Assembly: GCF_004123145.1 (NCBI RefSeq) | Contig: NZ_SDKC01000002.1 | Span: 1-64,000 of the forward strand | Length of the DNA: 64,000 bases | Direction of reading: 5' to 3' | Source: Blautia faecicola | GTDB taxonomy: Bacteria > Bacillota > Clostridia > Lachnospirales > Lachnospiraceae | In this document: one piece after another, positions 1-6,954 of the stretch | Numbering within the stretch: the first letter of the stretch is position 1 | Layout: each line of letters opens with the position of its first letter | Made by a program: the position numbers and the translations under genes | The notes under the pieces: model-generated | Database searches by the model: none | The model's input: the letters and a program-made list of their open reading frames with translations, nothing else | What the model was told of the DNA's origin: nothing

Positions 1-263
1 GTGGGCGGTTTGGCTATAGTAATTGCGTGGAATAAATACATTCTTTTCCGTCCATGTCTTGTAACTAGCAGGATATCTAAAAACCTTATGTGCCTTTTAG
101 CACCTGCTGGAGATAAAAGTAGTGGACGTACCCTAAAAAAGCTAATTGATGAAACACTTGATTTCATTAATTTTTTTATTTTTCGAATTTTTTGCAAATT
201 TCTTTCAAATTTTTTTTTTTTTTCACTTAGCTTATATATGAATCACAAAACCCCGTTTTGTAT

Positions 264-272
264 GGCATACTT
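264..272 (+). promoter_or_regulatory. GGCATACTT promoter-like motif before the surface-protein gene
   Basis: TGGCATACTT lies about 52 bases before the TTG start of the surface protein. It belongs to the element-wide motif family described in the findings. The 40 bases upstream (TTATATATGAA, then AAAACC) closely match those of the copy at 39379-39387. Promoter function is inferred from position and recurrence. Confidence 0.5.
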
Positions 273-324
273 ATTGTGTAACAAAAGAAAACCAACTGAA
301 TTTTTAAATTGGGAGGACAATATT

Positions 325-3300
325 TTGAAGAATGTATCCAAATTAGCAATCGCAACTGTCGTTGCGGGAACAACCATGGCAGCAGGTGCCAATGTTACCG
401 TCCATGCAGAAGAATTAGTCGTACCGGCAGCAGAAACAGATGCTGTAGCACAGGCACAAGAACCGGTGACAAAAGAAGAAGCCAAAGACCAGCTGGATTC
501 CGCAGTTAAGACGGAACAGAACGCAGCTCAGAAAACAGATGCTGCCAAAGACCAGTATGACTCCGCAAAAGCAGACCAGGACCAGAAACAGGATGCTGTA
601 AATAAGGCGGAACAGGATAAAAATAATGCGCAGAACAATGCCCAGAATGCTTTCGACCAGGCAAAGAACGATGCCCAGAATGCTGTAAATAAAGCAGAAC
701 AGGACAAAAACCAGGCTGCACAGGATAAAGTAAATGCCGATAATAATGTTTCTTCCGCTGAAAAGGATCTGGCTGATAAGGAAAAAGCCGAAGAAGAAGC
801 AAAAAAAGATGCTGATAATATCACAACTGACGAGACGGATGAAAGCGTCCAGGATAAAAAAGACGAATTTGATAAAGCAGAATCTGAAAAGAACGATGCT
901 GCTACAGAAGATAACAAGGCACAGGATAAAGTAGACAACGCTCAAAATGGTGTGACCGGTGCCCAGCAGAACAAAGCGGATGCCGATAAAGCCGAGGAAA
1001 ATGCCAAAACAGATGTAGACAATGCAAAAGCCGACGCCGACAATGCCCAGAATAAAGCTGATGCGGCAAAGAAAGAATATGAAGATGCCGTCAGTGAAGC
1101 AAATAAGGATTCTGCTTACAACACCGCTAAAAAGGAAGCGGATGCAGCAGCAGAAGCTGTTAAGAACCAGCAGGTTATTGTAGATCGTGCAAATGCTGAT
1201 ATGCTTTCAAAAAAAGATGCCCTGGATGCTGCCCAGAAAGCATTGGCTCAGGCAAGAGTTGATAAAGCACAGGCAGATGTAGATGCACAGCAGAAGATCG
1301 TTGATGAAGCACAGGCGGCATACGATGCTGCGGACAGATCCCTGCAGGAAGCTACCCTTGCATTGAACGACAAGATCGCCGAAAGAGATACTGCAAAGGC
1401 AAAAGCGGATGCAGCATATGAAGCTTTCATGAAAGCAAAGACCGAAAAAGACTCCATTGAGTCTGCTATCAAAGATAAATCTACCGAAGAAATGGGAGCT
1501 GAAATCGAGCAGAACAAAACCCAGCAGGAGATGAACCAGGCAAAAGATGATCTGCACGCTGCAGAACAGGCACAGGAAGAGGCAAAGGCGGAAAAAGATA
1601 AAGCGGATGCCAACACACAACAGAAAAAAAATGAACTGGACGCCGCAAAAAAAGAACTGGATGATTTTAAAGCTACTGTATCTGCAGCCGGTTCCAAAGG
1701 TTTCTTTGAAAGCCTCGGATTCACAAAAGATATCTTCTCACAGGGTGAGGCAGCAGGATCTACCCAGATGGGAAATGCAAAGGATGCCACAAACCTTGAT
1801 AACATGCTGAAATCCCTGGATTTCATCGACAAATGCAATGAGATCCGTAGAAACGAGGGTCTTAATGAGATGAAAGTTTCCCTGACTCTGATGGCCTACG
1901 CTCAGTATAACGCCAACGGATCTGCCTATACCTTTGATCACTTAAGATACTGGGGATGCAGTGAGAACCTGGTATGGGGAACTACAAATCCGGATGTTGC
2001 TTTTGAATCCTGGTATACAGACGAGAAAAAACTGTACGAACAGGACAAAAATAATGCCTGGCAATGTCTGCATTACTTATCCATCGTTAATCCGAACAAT
2101 GTGATCACCGGTATCGGTCTTAGCAGATACAATGCTGAATGTGTCAGCCAGACTTTCCTTACCAAAGAAGAAGCTGGCGTTACCTATTATACAACAGCAG
2201 AACTTCGAGAACTGATCTTACGTTATTTAAGCGGAGGAGATTTAAAAGATGCTTACGAAAAAGCACAGGAGATCTACGAACAGGCTGCCGCTTCTTCCGA
2301 TGCAGCTGGTATGGCCTACAGCAATGCTGTTTTGAATACACTGAAGCTCCAGGCCGCATATGATCAGAAAGTAAAAGCAAATGAGAATGCCGTACAGAAA
2401 GTAGAAAACCTTCGTAACGAACTGAAAGATCTTACAAAGCAGAAAAAGCAGGCTGAGGATGCCATGGAAAGCAATCAGGAGATCTTGACTCTTGAAAGAA
2501 ATAATCAGAAGCTTGCAGAAGATGCCATCGAAAAACTCGAAAATACGGTTTCTTCTGCAACCGCTGCAGCTGATAGTACAAAGGCAACTCTTGATTCTCA
2601 GACAAAAACCTTGGATTCTTTGAAAGCAGAACTGAAAAAATTACAGGATGCCCAGAAGGACAACACGGCTGAAAAAGCAAGAAGAGCCGTAGGAACAAGC
2701 ACTCCTGCAGATGCCGCGCAGAAACTGGAAGAAGCTATCGCTGAGGCATTAAAGGCTGGTGATGCATATGATGAAGCTGTAAAACTGCTGGCAAAAGAAC
2801 AGGCTACATTGAATGCTCTGACTCAGGTAGCAGACGAAAAACAGGCCATTGTTGACCAGCTGAACGAACAGATCGCACAGCTGCGTAAGGATATGGAAGA
2901 GAAGAAATCTGATGCTGAAATGAAGAAAGCCATCCTTTCTGAAAAGGAACAGGCACTTGCCGATGCACAGGCGGAAGCTATCAAAAAAGCACAGGCACTT
3001 GCCGATGCACAGGCTGCCCTGGAATCTGCGAAAGAACAGAAGGCAAAAACTGCTGAAATTCTGAATGAAAAGACAAAAAAAGCAGACCAGGCACAAGCAG
3101 TATACGATGCTGCTAAGGCTTCTCTGGATGCTTATAATGCAGCGCAGGATGCTTTAAGGACTGCACAGGCTGATACAGTAGTGGCTAGAAACGCACTGAA
3201 AGTAGCAAGAGAACTTGCTGATGAAAAGGCGCAGGCGGTTACAGATACAAAAAAAGCACACGAAAAGGCATTAGAACGGCTGAAAAGAGCCAATACTCTT

Positions 3301-3789
3301 TCACTGGAGTCTGCAATGAAGGCTGAAATCACGGATGAAGAATACAAGTACCTCAATGCTTATGTGACAAAGATTGAGACTACCAAACAGGCTTATGCAA
3401 AAGCCATGGAAGAACTGGATGCTGCAAAAGCTGTTACTGCAAAAGCAAAAGCATCTTATGATAAAGAGGCTGTCAAACATGCGGAAACCATTGCTGATCT
3501 TACGATTGCAAAAGCAAACTACCAGAAATTTGTAGATGCTGAGAAGAAAGCGGAAACTGAGAAAGCAAAAGCTGATAAGACAACTGCTGTCGCCACTCCA
3601 ACTGCTACTGGATCTTCCGTCAACGCAACAAGTACTGCTGCTGCTACATCGACCATTACAAACGTAGCCTCCAACGCTGTTAAGACCGGTGATCCGTCCC
3701 AGGCAGGACTTATGATGAGTCTTCTGGCAGGTTCCTTTGGTACATTAGGTGTGTTGAGAAGAAGACGTAAAAACAACCAGAAGAAATAA
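325..3789 (+). CDS. Cell-wall-anchored coiled-coil surface protein with CAP domain
   Basis: A 1154-residue secreted surface protein. I chose the TTG at 325 because GGGAGG lies 8 bases upstream and a signal peptide follows at once (basic KNVSK, hydrophobic stretch, cleavage near VHAEE); the open frame further upstream looks non-coding. Residues about 40-470 and 640-1080 are Ala/Lys/Glu/Asp/Gln-rich coiled coil. Between them, at about 495-625, is a CAP/SCP-like domain with FDHLRYWGCSENLVWG and HYLSIVNPNN. The C-terminus has VKTGD, a hydrophobic segment and RRRRK, a variant sorting signal for sortase attachment. An alternating coiled-coil stalk with a CAP domain suggests an adhesin or mating-aggregation role, but the function is inferred. 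The gene stands alone, with its own motif promoter and a terminator at 3822-3850. Confidence 0.88.
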   Translation: MKNVSKLAIATVVAGTTMAAGANVTVHAEELVVPAAETDAVAQAQEPVTKEEAKDQLDSAVKTEQNAAQKTDAAKDQYDSAKADQDQKQDAVNKAEQDKNNAQNNAQNAFDQAKNDAQNAVNKAEQDKNQAAQDKVNADNNVSSAEKDLADKEKAEEEAKKDADNITTDETDESVQDKKDEFDKAESEKNDAATEDNKAQDKVDNAQNGVTGAQQNKADADKAEENAKTDVDNAKADADNAQNKADAAKKEYEDAVSEANKDSAYNTAKKEADAAAEAVKNQQVIVDRANADMLSKKDALDAAQKALAQARVDKAQADVDAQQKIVDEAQAAYDAADRSLQEATLALNDKIAERDTAKAKADAAYEAFMKAKTEKDSIESAIKDKSTEEMGAEIEQNKTQQEMNQAKDDLHAAEQAQEEAKAEKDKADANTQQKKNELDAAKKELDDFKATVSAAGSKGFFESLGFTKDIFSQGEAAGSTQMGNAKDATNLDNMLKSLDFIDKCNEIRRNEGLNEMKVSLTLMAYAQYNANGSAYTFDHLRYWGCSENLVWGTTNPDVAFESWYTDEKKLYEQDKNNAWQCLHYLSIVNPNNVITGIGLSRYNAECVSQTFLTKEEAGVTYYTTAELRELILRYLSGGDLKDAYEKAQEIYEQAAASSDAAGMAYSNAVLNTLKLQAAYDQKVKANENAVQKVENLRNELKDLTKQKKQAEDAMESNQEILTLERNNQKLAEDAIEKLENTVSSATAAADSTKATLDSQTKTLDSLKAELKKLQDAQKDNTAEKARRAVGTSTPADAAQKLEEAIAEALKAGDAYDEAVKLLAKEQATLNALTQVADEKQAIVDQLNEQIAQLRKDMEEKKSDAEMKKAILSEKEQALADAQAEAIKKAQALADAQAALESAKEQKAKTAEILNEKTKKADQAQAVYDAAKASLDAYNAAQDALRTAQADTVVARNALKVARELADEKAQAVTDTKKAHEKALERLKRANTLSLESAMKAEITDEEYKYLNAYVTKIETTKQAYAKAMEELDAAKAVTAKAKASYDKEAVKHAETIADLTIAKANYQKFVDAEKKAETEKAKADKTTAVATPTATGSSVNATSTAAATSTITNVASNAVKTGDPSQAGLMMSLLAGSFGTLGVLRRRRKNNQKK

Positions 3790-3821
3790 CAGATATTATC
3801 TGTTTTTCTCATACATTCTTC

Positions 3822-3850
3822 AAAAGGGGGGCTTTGAAGCTCCCCTTTTT
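3822..3850 (+). terminator. Rho-independent terminator after the surface protein
   Basis: AAAAGGGG-GGCTTTGAAGC-TCCCCTTTTT forms a G/C-rich hairpin with a T run, 33 bases after the surface-protein stop codon. Confidence 0.85.
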
Positions 3851-3975
3851 CCACAAAAATCAAAGGCTGGAAGCTGTCACCTATTGGTGTGCAGATCAGT
3901 TAGTACTTATATTTTTCACCAAACTGAGTAAGGAATCTCTTTCCTCTAAATTCAGATAAAGGTAGGAGAAGAATT

Positions 3976-4095
3976 ATGGGAATCTTAACGTCAGTGGTGG
4001 TCGGAGAGAAATCGGTATCCCCATTGACACAAGTTCTAACACAGTCGGTTATTTTCCGGCATGTCGGACTCCGCAAAATACCGACCGTGGATTGA
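3976..4095 (+). CDS. Possible 39-residue small protein
   Basis: A 39-codon ORF starting ATGGGAATC has a good ribosome site (GGTAGGAG, 7 bases upstream). It begins MGILTSVVVGEK and is not recognised. Its 3' half (CATGTCGGAC...GACCGTGG) resembles non-coding sequence near 17470-17515 on the other strand. The similarity may therefore reflect a repeated DNA element rather than a protein. Low confidence. Confidence 0.3.
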   Translation: MGILTSVVVGEKSVSPLTQVLTQSVIFRHVGLRKIPTVD

Positions 4096-4142
4096 AACGA
4101 GACACACTGTGCCCCGCAAAGTGTTAGAGTATCCGTGATACA

Positions 4143-4209
4143 ATGAATCACCCCCGCCCATGCGGTGCGTTACTCCTATGGACGGGGTACTCTGCTTAGT
4201 TTCATAGAG
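4143..4209 (+). repeat. Leader repeat, copy 1 (second copy at 18819-18883, inverted)
   Basis: About 67 bases sharing ATGAATCACC, CATGCG and CTATGGACGGG, then TACTCTGCTTAGT and TCATAGA with the reverse complement of 18819-18883. CCCGCCCAT and ATGGACGGG within it can pair. It lies directly before the DUF3841 gene, while copy 2 lies directly before the Fic gene, both in the sense orientation. See the finding on this pair. Confidence 0.6.
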
Positions 4210-4244
4210 TTTGTACGAACAAAAAACCGCATTGGAGGATTAAA

Positions 4245-4838
4245 ATGACAGAAAAAAACACTCTGAATATATGGGCCATCATGAAAAAGACCACTTATAA
4301 AAAATTAAAGGAAGGAAACAAGGTATACTGTTCGATCGAAGACACCCCTTGGGGAAAGACAGAGGCATCGGTTGCCGGTTATCAGTTCGTCAGCAAATAC
4401 ATGACCCGTCACGCCAGACAGTTCGCTCCCATGCCATCGACAGTTCCATTTCTTGCATGGGTAAGTTTTATGGGTGAATCCACACATCCGGATAAAGAGA
4501 GTGATTTCTTCCGGAGAGAAAATGATGATATGGTATATGTTCCATTGACAGTTCCAAGACAGAAAGTTCTTCTCAGTGACGCAACCGCATGGGTTTCCAT
4601 TATGTACGGTGATTACTTTGCCATGTCCAGTGATCCGGATACAATTGATGCTGAGATCAATGGTTTCTCTAATATAGATGAAACACGTAAAAAGGAACGA
4701 ATTCAGTCTTCATGGAATGCAGCCTTCCAGATAAAACCATGGGATTTTCAGATAAAACCATGGGATTTTACAGCCGGTTGTCTCTGGGAAATTTGTCCTG
4801 AAATGCTTCGAACAGAAATAAGTGCCTCATCCGAGTAA
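4245..4838 (+). CDS. DUF3841 family protein
   Basis: A 197-residue protein; ATG preceded by TTGGAGG 7 bases upstream. The stretch VPRQKVLLSD followed by a Trp, and the later SSWNAAFQI, match my memory of DUF3841 proteins (a small family of unknown function in Firmicutes, conserved around LLSD and a C-terminal Trp). An exact 21-base tandem duplication at 4728-4769 repeats QIKPWDF twice near the C-terminus, and the tail after it does not look like the family. The last 30 residues may therefore be altered by a recent duplication or frame change. It is preceded by the leader repeat shared with the Fic gene. Function unknown. Confidence 0.6.
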   Translation: MTEKNTLNIWAIMKKTTYKKLKEGNKVYCSIEDTPWGKTEASVAGYQFVSKYMTRHARQFAPMPSTVPFLAWVSFMGESTHPDKESDFFRRENDDMVYVPLTVPRQKVLLSDATAWVSIMYGDYFAMSSDPDTIDAEINGFSNIDETRKKERIQSSWNAAFQIKPWDFQIKPWDFTAGCLWEICPEMLRTEISASSE

Positions 4839-4909
4839 ATACTGGACACTAGAGATGCTTTTTAGGTAATTGCGAAACAAGTTTGCAATCCCGGCTAAAA
4901 ATGCGGTAA

Positions 4910-4935
4910 GAATCCTGCGATGCAGGATTCTTAAG
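4910..4935. other. Perfect hairpin in a non-coding gap
   Basis: AAGAATCCTGC-GAT-GCAGGATTCTT is a near-perfect inverted repeat about 75 bases after the DUF3841 stop. There is no T run, so it may be a processed stem or a weak terminator. I see no gene in the rest of 4839-5053. Confidence 0.5.
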
Positions 4936-5053
4936 ATGAAAAGTAGGTGTTGTGATTATAATAGGTCTCCTTGTGGTTTGCACATATTTATAAAATATTT
5001 ATAAAAGAAAAATTAGTTAGTTAAACTGAAATTTTTATTGGATGTGAAAAAGA

Positions 5054-5335
5054 ATGACAAGAGAAGAAAAAATTAAAATTGCTAAATGGTATATAAGAGA
5101 ATGGTGTTTTCTAGGAGAAAATCAGACTATTGCGAAAAATACCAACGATTTAGAAGTATTGGAAAACATCATAAAAACTGATAAGTCGGGTTTCGCTTGT
5201 GATAGGTGTATTCATGGTCAAACAGAATTGTGCAATAGGATATGTGGTTATAATAATCAATTTTTAAAGTTTCATTTCCAATATGTATATTGGAAAAATA
5301 TCCTTGTCAAAAGAAATGAATGGGATAAAATATAA
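5054..5335 (+). CDS. Unknown small protein with paired cysteines
   Basis: A 93-residue hypothetical protein, first of five consecutive AT-rich small genes on the plus strand. It has CDRCIHG and CNRICG, a CxxC plus CxxxC arrangement (residues about 53-70) that could bind zinc. No signal peptide is seen. The ribosome site is weak (GTGAAAAAG). The gene is not recognised. The array resembles stand-alone immunity or defence small-gene clusters, which is inference from size, spacing and base composition only. Confidence 0.6.
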   Translation: MTREEKIKIAKWYIREWCFLGENQTIAKNTNDLEVLENIIKTDKSGFACDRCIHGQTELCNRICGYNNQFLKFHFQYVYWKNILVKRNEWDKI

Positions 5336-5370
5336 AACAAAAAAATCAGGATTTAGCGGAGGTAAAGAGT

Positions 5371-5643
5371 ATGATTATAGACGATTTTGATTGGGATAAG
5401 TTATATGAAAAAGCAGATGTTTTTATGAGAAACAGTAATGTAAGAACTTTCAATGTGCAAAAAGGAGAAAGAACATTATATGCAAATGAACCCATTGTTA
5501 CTGTAGATTTTCCGAAAAGAAATAATACAGTTGCTATCTTGAGCTTAGATAACACATATGGATGTGTAAAACGAAGAGGTTTTAAGAAAGATGGAATATT
5601 GTATTGTGTGTACGGTCTTTATATCAATAAGCTGACAAACTGA
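5371..5643 (+). CDS. Unknown 90-residue protein
   Basis: A hypothetical protein starting MIIDDFDWDKLYEKAD, with GCGGAGG 11 bases before the ATG. It has no transmembrane segment or motif I recognise. It is mixed alpha/beta in appearance, with a basic C-terminal half (KRRGFKKDG). It is the second of the small-gene array. The spacer after its stop (GACAAACTGAAAAATTT) is shared with other members of the array. Confidence 0.6.
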   Translation: MIIDDFDWDKLYEKADVFMRNSNVRTFNVQKGERTLYANEPIVTVDFPKRNNTVAILSLDNTYGCVKRRGFKKDGILYCVYGLYINKLTN

Positions 5644-5699
5644 AAAATTTAACACAAACAATAGAAGTAAATAGATCACGTTTTTAGTGAGGTGGTGTT

Positions 5700-6089
5700 A
5701 TGTTTGAAATCAGATGCAAAGTTGATGATGTTGGAAATGAGTATCTTCCCAATTTTGAGGATACAGAATTGTGGGATAGAAATATGGATTTAACCAGAAC
5801 AAAACGACAAGAACAACTTGTATTGCTTTACAATGCTATTCAGAAGATGGAAAACTACTGGTATTTTAACACGCCCACGGCATTTGGAAACTCAGAGCAA
5901 TCAATGAATATCGGATTTGTAAAAGGTATGATCGCTGGATTAGGTTGGAATTATTTTGAAGTAAATAATGAAATAATCGTTAAAAGTGGAAAAAGGATTG
6001 TTTTGAAAATACAGAAGCCAAAGAAGTCCAAGACATATTTCGAAACAAGCAGGGAAAATGCAGACCTTATGAGGAATTTGGGTCTGTAA
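5700..6089 (+). CDS. Unknown 129-residue protein
   Basis: A hypothetical soluble protein with a good ribosome site (GAGGTGG, 6 bases before ATG). It starts MFEIRCKVDDVGNEYLP and ends ENADLMRNLGL, with no recognised domain. The middle (NIGFVKGMIAGLGWNYFEV) looks like an amphipathic helix followed by strands. It is the third member of the small-gene array and is not recognised. Confidence 0.6.
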   Translation: MFEIRCKVDDVGNEYLPNFEDTELWDRNMDLTRTKRQEQLVLLYNAIQKMENYWYFNTPTAFGNSEQSMNIGFVKGMIAGLGWNYFEVNNEIIVKSGKRIVLKIQKPKKSKTYFETSRENADLMRNLGL

Positions 6090-6118
6090 GACAAACTTAG
6101 GATTTGTGAGGTGATTAC

Positions 6119-6487
6119 ATGTTTGATTTAACAAAAGAACAAGTTTTGCAGACTCTAAAGAATTATGAAAAGATAATGGATAGAGTAGCAGATATAGTTG
6201 AAGAAATCGGTTTCATTGATACAGAATTTGATACATTTGAAGAAGATAAAACCCATTTTGGAGAAGATACAGTATATGTAACAGCTTATGACAGTCATTA
6301 TGATTTATATGACGCAGTAAGTGGTTCGTTTCCCTTAGATTTTTTGTTTGAGGGTAATGAACAACATAAAGACTGGTACAAAAATAAAATAGAAAAAGAA
6401 AAACAAGAACTACTGCAAGCAGAGAAACAAATGCAAAAGGAGCGAGAATTATCAGAATTACAAAGGTTAAAAGAAAAGTATGAGTAA
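6119..6487 (+). CDS. Unknown 122-residue acidic protein with coiled-coil tail
   Basis: A hypothetical protein with GAGGTGATTAC before the ATG. The N-terminal 80 residues are acidic (FDTFEEDKTHFGEDT). The last 40 are a charged helix (KIEKEKQELLQAEKQMQK) likely to form a coiled coil. There is no secretion signal. It is the fourth member of the small-gene array. The sequence upstream of its ribosome site (GACAAACTTAGGATTTGTGAGG) resembles the one before the next gene. Confidence 0.6.
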   Translation: MFDLTKEQVLQTLKNYEKIMDRVADIVEEIGFIDTEFDTFEEDKTHFGEDTVYVTAYDSHYDLYDAVSGSFPLDFLFEGNEQHKDWYKNKIEKEKQELLQAEKQMQKERELSELQRLKEKYE

Positions 6488-6520
6488 TTCGACAAACTGA
6501 AATTTGCGGAGGAAAAAATA

Positions 6521-6748
6521 ATGCTAGTTGAATTAGAAAAAGATGATATCATAAATCTTATTAAAAATACAAGCCCGCCATATGCACTTATAAATGAATT
6601 TGAAGAAAAGAAATATGGTTCTTTATGCGGCGGTTTTGCTGAAAAGTGGAAATGGAATTGTAGCAAATTATTAGAATTAAGTGAAACAGATTTGTATGCA
6701 ATTTATCAAAAACTCAAGAAACTGAATAAGGGAGGTGATCTCCTTTAA
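6521..6748 (+). CDS. Unknown 75-residue protein
   Basis: A hypothetical protein, last in the small-gene array, with GCGGAGG 8 bases before the ATG. It starts MLVELEKDDIINLIKNTSPP and contains a YALINEFEEK segment and a Trp/Cys-containing middle. No motif is recognised. It is preceded by the repeated spacer GACAAACTGAAATTTGCGGA. Confidence 0.55.
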   Translation: MLVELEKDDIINLIKNTSPPYALINEFEEKKYGSLCGGFAEKWKWNCSKLLELSETDLYAIYQKLKKLNKGGDLL

Positions 6749-6846
6749 GGTGGATTGGTTAGTAGTTTCTAGACAACTCTATTTTAACATAAACCTAGAG
6801 GAGATATTTTGTTTTAACAACAAAAAAACGCTGTATTTATGCGGCG

Positions 6847-6863
6847 TTTGGCGTTTCGCAAAC
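6847..6863. other. Hairpin GGCGTTT/AAACGCC in the leader before secA
   Basis: GGCGTTT-CGC-AAACGCC is a perfect 7-bp stem 90 bases before secA, followed by a weak T stretch. It could end the small-gene transcript. The rest of 6749-6954 shows nothing else I can name. Confidence 0.4.
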
Positions 6864-6954
6864 GCCTAGAGATGTTTTTATTAGAAAGGAGAAACGCATT
6901 TCCCTGTCACTCAATACTTTCCATATCTGAAGTGGGGATCTGCGTAATCAAAAG

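Noticed and set aside
1-324. Open frame continuous with the surface-protein gene from base 1
   Set aside because: It contains poly-T and promoter-like sequence, and the ribosome site and signal peptide place the start at 325.
415-945. Long minus-strand frames opposite the surface-protein gene
   Set aside because: They mirror the Ala/Lys/Asp-rich coiled-coil codons and have no ribosome sites or natural composition.
4050-4100. CRISPR-repeat-like sequence ending GTGGATTGAAAC with GTCGG/CCGAC arms
   Set aside because: Only one clear copy is present and no spacers or cas genes are nearby. A weak relative at 17470-17515 lacks the ATTGAAAC end. Probably chance or part of another repeat.
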